This document shows, in pieces, positions 17,116-24,613 of a DNA stretch of 39,536 bases. The notes beneath the pieces are model-generated. The model worked only from the letters and a program-made list of their open reading frames with translations, was not told where the DNA came from and did no database searches. Origin of the DNA: Pseudomonadota bacterium. Its GTDB lineage: Bacteria > Pseudomonadota > Gammaproteobacteria > Steroidobacterales > Steroidobacteraceae. Location: the NCBI GenBank assembly GCA_021792555.1, contig JAJYUL010000032.1, forward strand, positions 1 to 39,536, given 5' to 3'. A program made the position numbers and the translations under genes. The number at the start of each line of letters is the position of its first letter. Within the stretch, counting starts at the first letter, position 1.

Positions 17116-17189
17116 GTAAACAGGTGGGGCGGCGATTTCCGTCCTGTGATTTCATTCGGACGCCGCGCACCAATTTGGAGAATTGAGGA

Positions 17190-17855
17190 TTGACCGCGCT
17201 GAGGACAGAAGAATTGATTGGCATTCTGGTGTCCCAGATGCATCCTGTTCGACCTCTGCGTCCACCCGCACGGCGTGTCGCCGCCTGGGCGGCGATCTCA
17301 TTGCCCTGGGTGGCACTCGTCGTCTTCATCATGGGTCTGCGGCCCGATTTGCATGCTCGACTGGTCGATGGGCGATGGCTGACCGAGCTAGCGGCGGCGG
17401 CCGCGACGGCCATCACAGCGGCCCACGCCGCATTGAGTGCCGGCATTCCGGGACGTGGACGAAGACGGGAGCGATTCGTGCCGCTGGCGTTCCTGGCGTT
17501 GTGGCTGGGATTGCTCGGCCGAGGCTGCATCGTGACCTCACAGATACACGGCGCGGCCGGCTTCGTGCTGCGGTCTGACTGGCATTGTCTGCCCGCTGTG
17601 GTCGCGGCGGGGTTTGTTCCCGGACTTATCATCGCTCGCATGATCTCACGGGGGGTGCCGCTTGCGCCCACCTCGACCGCGGCGCTGGGCGCGCTCGCCA
17701 CGGCCGCAATGGGCGATTTGGGATTGCAACTTTTTCACCAGGTCGACTCCAGTCTGATGGTGCTCATCTGGCAGGGGGGGGGCGTCGTCGGGTTGACGCT
17801 GCTCGGCGCTTCATTGGGGCCGCGCCTTCTGCGCTGGCGATTGGACATTCCGTGA
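17190..17855 (+). CDS. NrsF-type anti-sigma factor (DUF1109)
   Basis: This is a 221-residue inner-membrane protein with about six helices. The DUF1109 signature is present: an N-terminal EELIGILVSQMHPVRPLRPP, then FIMGLRPDL and later SDWHCLPAVVAAGFVPG. In Caulobacter the DUF1109 protein NrsF holds SigF at the membrane and releases it on metal stress, with two cysteines involved. Here Cys133 of SDWHC is kept. The region where a second Cys is normally expected reads LFHQVDSS, with a histidine, and an extra Cys113 is present. The TTG start at 17190 has GGAG about ten bases upstream. The next gene overlaps by GTGA. No sigma gene is adjacent, which is unusual. Confidence 0.8.
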   Translation: MTALRTEELIGILVSQMHPVRPLRPPARRVAAWAAISLPWVALVVFIMGLRPDLHARLVDGRWLTELAAAAATAITAAHAALSAGIPGRGRRRERFVPLAFLALWLGLLGRGCIVTSQIHGAAGFVLRSDWHCLPAVVAAGFVPGLIIARMISRGVPLAPTSTAALGALATAAMGDLGLQLFHQVDSSLMVLIWQGGGVVGLTLLGASLGPRLLRWRLDIP

Positions 17856-18589
17856 GCACTCTGCACGAACAGGTTACGCGCGCAGGTCGCGCGGAATCTC
17901 AGGCGCAGCTCGAGCGGATGGCGGAAGCCGCCGCCGAAGTGGTCAACTGCATCCGGGTGTTGGAGAAAGGCGCCAGCAACCTCGTTGCCGAGGTGCTTGG
18001 TGACCGGGAATTCATCGAGTTCGAGCATTATCCGCAGGACGACGTCTACGATCCCGAGACGCATGCGCAGTATTATTTTCACGCGCATCCGCAGACGCGT
18101 GGCGAGTGGAATGACTATGGTCATTTTCATACCTTCCTCAGATCGAAAGACATGCGTCAGGAAATCCGTCCGGCGGCCCTGGCGAGAACGCCTTCGAACG
18201 AGGGAGACAACGATTCCACATTTCATCTCATCGCGATCTCGATGAGTCGGGAGGGGCGCCCCGTGCGACTCTTCACCACGAACCGATGGGTGACTGCGGA
18301 AACCTGGTGCGCGGCTCCGGACGTCATTGCCATGCTCGATCGATTCGTGGTTGATTTGGCAACGCCCTCCTGGCCACTCAACCGCTGGATCTCGGCGATG
18401 GTCATCCTGTATCGGGATGACATCGAGCGAATGATTCTGGAGCGCGACGCAAAGATTGCGCAGTGGCGAGCCGCGCATCCGGATCGGAACGTCTTCGAGG
18501 ATCGCGCGCTCGAGGTGACCTCGGCGGTGGCGATTGACCTCGATGCACGCCTGGCGCTCATCCGCTCGCGCCTGGGCCTGACGGACTGA
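17852..18589 (+). CDS. Conserved hypothetical protein co-transcribed with the anti-sigma gene (possibly DUF6969)
   Basis: This is a 245-residue soluble protein without signal peptide or membrane segments. The first 60 residues are helical (QAQLERMAEAAAEVVNCIRVL). The middle is rich in His and Tyr: FEHYPQDDVYDPETHAQYYF, then HAHPQTRGEWNDYGHFHTFL, which could bind metal. The C-terminus is helical again. It may belong to the DUF6969 family, but I recall this only weakly. The GTG at 17852 overlaps the anti-sigma stop, so the two are translationally coupled and probably share a stress-response role. No function is claimed. Confidence 0.7.
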   Translation: MSTLHEQVTRAGRAESQAQLERMAEAAAEVVNCIRVLEKGASNLVAEVLGDREFIEFEHYPQDDVYDPETHAQYYFHAHPQTRGEWNDYGHFHTFLRSKDMRQEIRPAALARTPSNEGDNDSTFHLIAISMSREGRPVRLFTTNRWVTAETWCAAPDVIAMLDRFVVDLATPSWPLNRWISAMVILYRDDIERMILERDAKIAQWRAAHPDRNVFEDRALEVTSAVAIDLDARLALIRSRLGLTD

Positions 18590-19196
18590 AGTGGGCCGGA
18601 GGCCCTGATGGTGCCTCGAGCGGCAAGTCGTCAACGTCGCTGTGACTTCGATCAGCCAGTGCGGCAGCGGTCGGGCCGCTCAGGGCTGGCAAATTGCTGC
18701 GGCCTGTAACAGCGCGCGCTCCATTGCGTCAAAGGGCCAGTAAACAAGCTTCTGGCGCACGAAACAGCCAGCACACGCGATGGGCATTGCCACTCGGGCC
18801 CGCTCACGGGGCTGCTGACCATCGAGCACAGAGCAGGAGATTGACTCATGCCTCGCGCTCCCGATTCACAATCCGTCATCAGCACGCAGCATCGGCATCC
18901 AATCCGCGCCCCCGAGTACAGGCGGGAACCAGGCGAGCCCCGTCGCTGGTCGCTCGTGTGCCGGACCGTATCCGGCCAGAACAATAACCATCGAGGCGAG
19001 TCAGCGCAGGTGCAATGCAGGCCGGCGGCGTTCCGGAGCGGGCCAACCTGGCCACCGGTCGGACTTGCGGCCGGTAGTGACCCCACAGCGAACTGGATCG
19101 CCCGATTCAAGAGCGCTCGGCCGCAGATCAGTCCCATCATCGGACTCCGGGCGTTCAACGTCGGGCATCTTCAAGCCATGATGCCGTTTTGGGGGA
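18590..19196. other. Gene-poor interval of about 600 bases
   Basis: Three long open frames cross this stretch, but none has a clear ribosome-binding site, recognisable family motifs or a natural amino-acid composition. All are rich in Arg, Ser and Pro, as expected of chance frames in GC-rich DNA. No tRNA, terminator with T-run or insertion-sequence end was seen. It separates the anti-sigma operon from the convergent TVP38 gene and may be decayed sequence. Confidence 0.5.
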
Positions 19197-19877
19197 TCAC
19201 AAGCGCAGCTCGCGCTCAAGCTCGCGCCGGGCGAAGTATGTGACGAGAGCGATCACGGTGATCGTAGCGACAAGACCCACCCACAAAAGAATGTCGCCCG
19301 GCTCGCCAACGGGCGTGTGTCCGCTGATCACTTCGGTGAGATTGGCTGCCGCGGTGCCAGCATACACGTAGAGGAGCGTGCCCGGCAGCATGCCGATCCA
19401 GGAGGCGAGCAGGTAATCGCGTACGCGCACCGTGGTGATGCCGAAGGTGTAGTTGAGGAGTCCATACGGAATTATCGGGGACAGTCGAGTGAGGAACACG
19501 ATCCAGAAGCCATGGCGCGCGATCGCGCGATCAAGGGCATGAAACGTCGGCCAGCGCTCGGCGCGACGGTGAACCCAGTTTCTGACGAGACTTCTGCCGA
19601 GGAAGAAGGCCGCCGCCGCCCCGAGCATACTTCCGATCGACACCAGCACCAGCCCTCTGAGCAGCCCGAAGAGGGCTCCCGCCGCAATCGTCAGCAGGGA
19701 ATCGGGCAAGAGAACGACCGCAGCGAATGCGTAGACGAGCACAAATGGAACTGATGCGACCCCACGCCAAGCGGCGATCCAGGCGAGCACGGTCCCGAGC
19801 CCGTACTTGGCCAGCACGGCAGCAGCGGCAGCGCTGAGGAGAATGAGCCCGCTGGCAAGAAGTATCCGTGTCCTCAC
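19197..19877 (-). CDS. TVP38/TMEM64 family (DedA-like) membrane protein
   Basis: This is a 226-residue inner-membrane protein of the SNARE-associated/VTT family. The diagnostic re-entrant region is visible as FAAVVLLPDSLLTIAAGALFG. The family motif follows in FLTRLSPIIPYGLLNYTFGI, then the GMLPGTLLYVYAG segment. The GTG at 19877 is chosen because GGGAG sits five bases upstream; the longer frame overlaps the preceding gene. It is 19 bases downstream of the DsbG-like gene and likely shares its transcript. Members are proposed lipid scramblases and have been linked to selenium or metal phenotypes. No specific role can be assigned here. Confidence 0.87.
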   Translation of the reverse strand: MRTRILLASGLILLSAAAAAVLAKYGLGTVLAWIAAWRGVASVPFVLVYAFAAVVLLPDSLLTIAAGALFGLLRGLVLVSIGSMLGAAAAFFLGRSLVRNWVHRRAERWPTFHALDRAIARHGFWIVFLTRLSPIIPYGLLNYTFGITTVRVRDYLLASWIGMLPGTLLYVYAGTAAANLTEVISGHTPVGEPGDILLWVGLVATITVIALVTYFARRELERELRL

Positions 19878-19896
19878 CAGGGCTCCCGCTGAGGGC

Positions 19897-20484
19897 TCAA
19901 TGCGCGGGAACGCTGGCAGTCGCCACAATTCGCCCCAGTTCGCTCTTGGCGGGCAGTCCGCCGGCCACATAGACCTTACCCTTCGCGTCGGCCAACACCA
20001 GGCCGGGTGTCCCGTCTATGCCGAAAGCCTGCATGAGCGCCTCGTTTCGGGCGAGTTCGCGCAGGTCCTTGGCGCTGGGATGCGCGATGGGCGTGATGCC
20101 TCCGCCTGCATCGATCCCGTGGTCCCAGCGAATTTCGTTTGTGCGCAGAGCCGCGGAAGGGTTGGCAGCGTCGAAGATCGCCGCCGCCTTGCCTGGACTG
20201 CTCGCCGAGATAACCCCGACCAGGATGTCACGGACCTGCAGGCCCGAGCGGTAATAGGGCTTCAGAGCAAGCCACAGCGCGTGACAGTAGGGACAATTGG
20301 CGTCCATGAATACGTAAATGACATGGCGCGGGCGCGCGCTCCCCTCCGGTATCCATTTGGCCTGCTGCAGGGCGAGCATCGGAGTGCGCGCCATCGCCGT
20401 CCGGGCGCTCACCGCCCGTAGAGGTGTCAAGCACAGCAGCGCCGCAGCCATCCAAGCGAGACCCATTTTAAGGTCATTACGCAT
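19897..20484 (-). CDS. DsbG/DsbC-like periplasmic thioredoxin-fold protein
   Basis: This is a 195-residue exported protein. A signal peptide (LKMGLAWMAAALLCLTPLRA) leads to a thioredoxin fold. The active site CPYC lies in VIYVFMDANCPYCHALW and the cis-Pro loop in FGIDGTPGLVLADAKGKV. The domain resembles the catalytic half of DsbG, but it lacks the N-terminal dimerisation domain, so it is shorter than DsbC/DsbG (about 230-250 residues). The ATG at 20484 is chosen because GAGGA lies eight bases upstream. It sits between a MerR-regulated metal locus and a TVP38 gene. It could handle thiols of the copper-resistance proteins, and may receive electrons from the CcdA-like protein at 21390-22082. Confidence 0.82.
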   Translation of the reverse strand: MRNDLKMGLAWMAAALLCLTPLRAVSARTAMARTPMLALQQAKWIPEGSARPRHVIYVFMDANCPYCHALWLALKPYYRSGLQVRDILVGVISASSPGKAAAIFDAANPSAALRTNEIRWDHGIDAGGGITPIAHPSAKDLRELARNEALMQAFGIDGTPGLVLADAKGKVYVAGGLPAKSELGRIVATASVPAH

Positions 20485-20603
20485 CGTCAGATCCTCAGCC
20501 GATATTGGAAGAAGACCCTGCCGCGAGTTCAGATATTGCGATCTCTGCACCGAGCCTCGCGTCCACTGTTCGTCGCAACATAGGTGGCGCCTGCAAACGC
20601 TGC

Positions 20604-20996
20604 CTATCCCTGCTCGATCCGCTCCATGATCGGACAGCACGTGCCCGAGCCTGTGCAGAGGGCCAACAGACGGGTGAGTTCGGCGTGCATCCGGTGGACT
20701 TCCTGCATCTGCACTTCGAGCTGGTCGCGCTTGCGCAACGCAAGCGCGCGCACGGTGCGGCTCGAGCGTGCGGGGGCGTCCCGCAGTCGCAGGAGCTGGC
20801 GAATCTCCTGCAGGCTGAAGCCGAGCGCCTGTGCCCGCTTGAGAAAGCGCAGCCGCGCGAGATCCGCTTCGCGATAGACGCGGCGGCCGGCCGCATTGCG
20901 CGGCGGCGACGGAACGAGCCGCAGCTTCTCGTAGTAGCGCAGTGTGTCGGGCGTGATTCCGAGGGACTTCGCCGTGTTTCCGATGCAGTGGTTCAT
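20604..20996 (-). CDS. MerR-family metal-responsive regulator
   Basis: This is a 130-residue MerR-type activator. The winged helix is GNTAKSLGITPDTLRYYEKL with RRVYREADLARLRFLKRAQ. A long dimer helix follows, then a metal loop ALCTGSGTCCPIMERI with cysteines at 114, 120 and 121. The spacing between the outer cysteines (six residues) is shorter than the seven of CueR or eight of MerR. At the position where divalent sensors carry Cys, this protein has Ser78/Ser79, as in CueR-type sensors of monovalent Cu/Ag/Au. It is transcribed divergently from the HMA protein. Two operators of the right architecture (21070-21100 and 22087-22117) flank the genes it should control. Confidence 0.88.
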   Translation of the reverse strand: MNHCIGNTAKSLGITPDTLRYYEKLRLVPSPPRNAAGRRVYREADLARLRFLKRAQALGFSLQEIRQLLRLRDAPARSSRTVRALALRKRDQLEVQMQEVHRMHAELTRLLALCTGSGTCCPIMERIEQG

Positions 20997-21069
20997 CGTT
21001 TCAATACCCTGACCGTTCGTTCGCTCCAGGGGTCGAGTCTACCGAGACCGAATTCTACTCCGGCAGGGC

Positions 21070-21100
21070 TTGACCTGGAGCGCACTCCAGGTCCTATGCT
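21070..21100 (+). promoter_or_regulatory. MerR-type promoter/operator upstream of the HMA gene
   Basis: TTGACC (-35) and TATGCT (-10) are separated by 19 bases, the over-long spacer typical of MerR-activated promoters. The spacer region contains an inverted repeat of ACCTGGAG and CTCCAGGT at 21073-21092. An almost identical site is at 22087-22117. Confidence 0.85.
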
Positions 21101-21171
21101 GAGCGGCGGTGAATTCTGAGGACGCCGCTTGCTCGGAGGCGGACGCCCGGGCTGGCTGGCGAGGGGTTTTC

Positions 21172-21393
21172 ATGAGATCCATTGTTTTGAAGATCATCGG
21201 AATGCATTGTGGCGGCTGCGCGGCCACGATGACGGCGCTGCTCGAGCGCGAGCCGGGCGTCAAGTCGGTGGCCGTCACCTTCGAGAGCGGCGAAGCCCAC
21301 GTGCTCTTCGATCCGGCCCAGGTGGATGAACGGCGCCTGATCGAGGTGGTTCGCCAGCCCGGCTATCAAGCCGTGGTGCAATCGACCGCATGA
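21172..21393 (+). CDS. CopZ-like heavy-metal-associated (HMA) chaperone
   Basis: This is a 73-residue single HMA domain with the metal site IIGMHCGGCAATM. The usual ferredoxin-like pattern follows (VKSVAVTFESGEAHVLFDP, then RRLIEVVRQPGYQAVV). Such proteins carry Cu(I) or similar soft metals to P-type ATPases. The ATG at 21172 is chosen because GAGGGG lies six bases upstream; an earlier in-frame ATG at 21109 sits nearly on the predicted transcription start. It is directly behind a MerR operator and overlaps the next gene by ATGA. Confidence 0.88.
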   Translation: MRSIVLKIIGMHCGGCAATMTALLEREPGVKSVAVTFESGEAHVLFDPAQVDERRLIEVVRQPGYQAVVQSTA

Positions 21394-22082
21394 CACTCGG
21401 GCCTTTCCAGGGTCCCTGGCTGCCGGTGGGTCTTGGGCTGCTCGGCTTTGTGGAGCCCTGCGCGATCGGCGCGACGCTGATTTTTGTGAAATCCATGGAA
21501 GGGCAGAGCGGTGCTCACAAGCTCGCCCAGGTGACGCTCTTTACCGCGGTGCGCGCGCTCGTGATCGGCGCCTTGGGCGCCCTGGCCGCCCTGGTGGGTA
21601 CCCATTTTCTCGGTTTTCAGCGGGGCGTCTGGATCAGCCTCGGCGCGTTGTACTTCGCGCTCGGCCTCGCCTTTCTGCTGGGCAAGGCGTCGCTCTTCAG
21701 TGTTTCGCTCGGTCCAACCCTGACTCGCCTGGGGAATCTCGGCGGCTCGGCGGTCCTCGGGGCGGCCTTCGGCTTGAACGTACCGGCCTGCGCGGCGCCG
21801 CTTCTTGCCGCTCTGCTCGGCGCGGCTGCGGCGCACGCGACACGCGCGGCCGGCGCACGGCAGCCTGCCCTCGCGATGAGTGGCGATATCGCCTCCGGAT
21901 TCACCTCCCTTGCGCTGTTTGGACTCGCACTGTCGTTGCCCTTGGTCGCGGCCGTCCTGATTCCACCGGCGCGGCGCAGTCTCGATGGGCTCGCGGCACT
22001 TTCCCGGCGGATCCCGCGCTGGACAGGGGCGCTGCTGCTCGCGCTCGGCGCCTGGTCGATCCGGCTGGCGCTGAAGGCTTGA
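21390..22082 (+). CDS. CcdA-like (DsbD transmembrane-type) protein
   Basis: This is a 230-residue, six-helix membrane protein of the CcdA/DsbD-beta family that passes reducing equivalents across the inner membrane. The two redox cysteines are in LGFVEPCAIGATLIFVK and FGLNVPACAAPLLAALLG, each next to proline as in CcdA. It is translationally coupled to the HMA protein (ATGA) and shares its MerR promoter. It could reduce the nearby DsbG-like protein or keep metal-site cysteines reduced. Similar CcdA genes sit in other mercury or copper clusters, but the partner here is inferred. Confidence 0.82.
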   Translation: MTLGPFQGPWLPVGLGLLGFVEPCAIGATLIFVKSMEGQSGAHKLAQVTLFTAVRALVIGALGALAALVGTHFLGFQRGVWISLGALYFALGLAFLLGKASLFSVSLGPTLTRLGNLGGSAVLGAAFGLNVPACAAPLLAALLGAAAAHATRAAGARQPALAMSGDIASGFTSLALFGLALSLPLVAAVLIPPARRSLDGLAALSRRIPRWTGALLLALGAWSIRLALKA

Positions 22083-22086
22083 GCGC

Positions 22087-22117
22087 TTGACCTGGAGCTG
22101 ACTCCAGGTTGTAGGGT
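22087..22117 (+). promoter_or_regulatory. Second MerR-type promoter/operator, upstream of the P-type ATPase
   Basis: TTGACC and TAGGGT flank a 19-base spacer. An inverted repeat of ACCTGGAG and CTCCAGGT at 22090-22109 differs from the first operator only in the two central bases. It begins five bases after the ccdA stop, so the ATPase-efflux unit has its own metal-induced promoter. Confidence 0.8.
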
Positions 22118-22138
22118 AGCGCCATGGAGGTTACCCGC

Positions 22139-24607
22139 ATGAACACCGCCACCCCTCTTGAGACAGCCCGGGACTGGGCCGAAGAGCCCTCGAGCCGGCC
22201 GGACCGCAGAAAGATCCGCGCGCACATCGGCGGCCTGCACTGCTCGTTGTGCACCGGGACCATCGAGAAGGCGCTCGGGCGGATGGCCGGAGTGGACAAG
22301 GTCGCCGTCAGTCTCACGCACGAGCAGGCGCTCATCGAGTACGACCCGCGGATCGCGCGGCCGGAAGCCGTGATGCAGACGCTCAGGGACATCGGCTACA
22401 CGCTCTACGATCCCCGCAAGCTCCGCTCCTTCGAGGAGGAGGAGCAGGACCTCGTTCGCGAGGGGCGCCGTTTCGTGATCGCAGTGGGCGCGAGCCTTGC
22501 CGCGATTGCGCTCATTCTCAACCTCGTCGGGATGTGGGCCGCGCTGCTGCCCGCGCTCGTGTTCGTGAGCCTGGTGGCGATGGTCTTTCTGGTGCTGCGC
22601 CCGAGCGGCGTCCTGTTGGCCCTCGCGGCCGCCGGGGGGCTTGCCGCGCTCGCCGTCGCGCTCTTTGACTTGAGGCAAAGTGGCCGGCTGGGAGGTGCGA
22701 CACCGTGGATCACGGCGGGACTTGCGCTGTGGGTCGTCTTCTGGGTCGGCCGGCATATCCTCTACATGGCGGGCCAAGCGCTGCGTCGCGGCATCCTCAA
22801 TCAACATGTACTCCTCGAAGTCGGCGCCTTCGCGGGCCTCGTGGGCGGGGCCATCGGGCTCACATTCAGGCCGATCGGATATCCTACGGCGCCGTTCTTC
22901 GCCGTGTCCGTGATGATCGCGACCTACCACATCTTCTCGGAGTGGCTGTCGCTCATCGTCAAGACGCGCAGCTCCCAGGCGGTCAAGCGGTTGCTGAACC
23001 TCCAGCCCGACCTCGCGCGCGTGGTGCGTGGGGACAGGGAAGTGGACGTCGACATCGACGAGATCGCGGTCGGCGATCTCGTGCGCATCCGCCCCGGAGA
23101 GCGCGTGCCGGTGGACGGAACGGTGGTGAGCGGTCACTCCGGGGTCGACCAGTCGTTCGTGACCGGCGAGCCGGCCCCGCTCGAGAAGCGCGAGGGAGAT
23201 GCGGTCGTCGGCGGCTCGATGAACGCTACCGGGACTCTGTTGGTTCGTGTCTCGGCAATCGGAGAGGAGAGCTTCCTTAAGCGGGTGGTGTGCCAGGTCG
23301 AGGATGCGCGCGCCCTGAAGCCCGGGATCCTGCACCTCGTGGATCGGATCCTGCGGGTCTACACGCCGGTCGTATTGCTCATCTCGGCGCTGGCGTTCGC
23401 GGGCTGGATGGCCGGTCCCTTGCTTCTGCCGGGCCATGCCGATCTGGGGCGCGCCGTGTTCGCCGCGCTGAGTGTGCTGGTGATGGGCTACCCCTGTGCG
23501 GTGGGGATCTCAGCGCCGCTGTCGATCGTGCGGGGGGCCGGAGAGGCGGCCGAGCAGGGGATCCTCATGCGCACCGGCGAGGCGTTCCAGACCTATCGCC
23601 TGGTGAATCAGGTCGTGCTCGATAAGACCGGAACGCTCACGGAGGGCAGGCCCGCCGTGCGCGAGATTGAGCCGGCGGGCGTGAGCGAGGACGAGTTGCT
23701 CGCGCTCGCCGCGGCGGCTGAGTCCTCTTCGGAGCATCCGCTCGGGGAGTCGATGGTCAAATCCGCGTTCGCGCGCCGCATCGTACCGCCGGAAGTGGAG
23801 TCTTTCGAGGCGGTCCCGGGCAAGGGTGTCATCGCCCGGATCGATGGCCGCGAAGTCCTGGTGGGGGGTCCTCATTTCCTGGCGGAGCGTGGGATCCGTC
23901 TCGGGTCGCTCGGCACGCGGGTCACAGCATTGGAAGAGGAGGGGCGTACGGTCGTCACGATCGCGCGGGACGGACAAGCGCTCGGCCTGATCGCGCTCGG
24001 CGATACGGTGAGGCCGGACGCAGGCGCTACGGTGGCGGCGCTGCGGGCGGCGGGGCTCAAGACGATTCTCGTCACCGGCGACAATCCGCGCGCTGCGGAA
24101 CGGATCGCCGGACAGCTGGGCATCGACGAAGTCCATGCTCAAGTGCTGCCGGGTGCGAAAGCCGACATCGTCCGCAGGCTCCAGAAGGCAGGCAAGGTGG
24201 CCATGGTCGGGGATGGCATCAACGATGCGCCGGCGCTGATGCAGGCGGACGTTGGCATCGCGATGGGCAGCGGCACGGATATCGCGGTGGAGTCGGCAGA
24301 CATCATCCTGCTGCGGTCCGAGCTCGATCTCCTGCTGCGCGCCCGGCAGATCAGCCGCACCAGTTACCGCAAGATGCTGCAGAACGTATCGTTGGCGTTC
24401 TGCTTCAACGGCCTGGGGATTCCGCTCGCGGCCACGGGACTCGTCTATCCGGTCTGGGCCATGGTGGCGATGGCGGTGAGTGTGACCGCGATCTTCATCA
24501 ACTCGCTCTGGGGCCGGCCGTCGCTCTTCATCAACGCCATCTCGACCGTCGGGCGGGCGCCGACATCGACCGTCGTGCATGCCTCAGGCGCTGTCGGGCA
24601 CGGCTGA
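22139..24607 (+). CDS. P1B-type heavy-metal ATPase with YPC motif
   Basis: This is an 822-residue inner-membrane metal exporter. Order of parts: an N-terminal HMA domain with [15 protein letters not shown], paired helices, the actuator TGEPAPLEK, the transport motif [14 protein letters not shown] (Tyr451-Pro452-Cys453), the phosphorylation site DKTGTLTEG (Asp495), SEHPLGE, and [10 protein letters not shown]. Classical Cu(I) ATPases have CPC; here the first Cys is Tyr, so metal coordination must differ. The ATG at 22139 follows GGAGG by eight bases; an earlier ATG at 22124 would be almost leaderless. It is the first gene of a five-gene export operon under the second MerR operator. Cu/Ag or another soft metal is likely, but specificity is not proven. 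Confidence 0.9.
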   Translation: MNTATPLETARDWAEEPSSRPDRRKIRAHIGGLHCSLCTGTIEKALGRMAGVDKVAVSLTHEQALIEYDPRIARPEAVMQTLRDIGYTLYDPRKLRSFEEEEQDLVREGRRFVIAVGASLAAIALILNLVGMWAALLPALVFVSLVAMVFLVLRPSGVLLALAAAGGLAALAVALFDLRQSGRLGGATPWITAGLALWVVFWVGRHILYMAGQALRRGILNQHVLLEVGAFAGLVGGAIGLTFRPIGYPTAPFFAVSVMIATYHIFSEWLSLIVKTRSSQAVKRLLNLQPDLARVVRGDREVDVDIDEIAVGDLVRIRPGERVPVDGTVVSGHSGVDQSFVTGEPAPLEKREGDAVVGGSMNATGTLLVRVSAIGEESFLKRVVCQVEDARALKPGILHLVDRILRVYTPVVLLISALAFAGWMAGPLLLPGHADLGRAVFAALSVLVMGYPCAVGISAPLSIVRGAGEAAEQGILMRTGEAFQTYRLVNQVVLDKTGTLTEGRPAVREIEPAGVSEDELLALAAAAESSSEHPLGESMVKSAFARRIVPPEVESFEAVPGKGVIARIDGREVLVGGPHFLAERGIRLGSLGTRVTALEEEGRTVVTIARDGQALGLIALGDTVRPDAGATVAALRAAGLKTILVTGDNPRAAERIAGQLGIDEVHAQVLPGAKADIVRRLQKAGKVAMVGDGINDAPALMQADVGIAMGSGTDIAVESADIILLRSELDLLLRARQISRTSYRKMLQNVSLAFCFNGLGIPLAATGLVYPVWAMVAMAVSVTAIFINSLWGRPSLFINAISTVGRAPTSTVVHASGAVGHG

Positions 24608-24613
24608 GCCATC

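Noticed and set aside
18652-19158. A 168-residue Cys-containing minus-strand frame in the gene-poor interval
   Set aside because: It has scattered cysteines but no signal peptide, motif or ribosome-binding site, and overlaps equally long frames on the other strand.
8868-22137. Other GTAACC/GGTTAC occurrences (for example near 5123, 8868, 14514, 22129) as extra SigF-type sites
   Set aside because: None has CGAA at the 16-base spacing, and most lie inside genes.
21617-23437. A 606-residue minus-strand open frame across ccdA and the P-type ATPase
   Set aside because: It is rich in Arg, His, Asp and Gln, has no recognisable domain and lies antisense to two clear genes; a GC-rich shadow frame.
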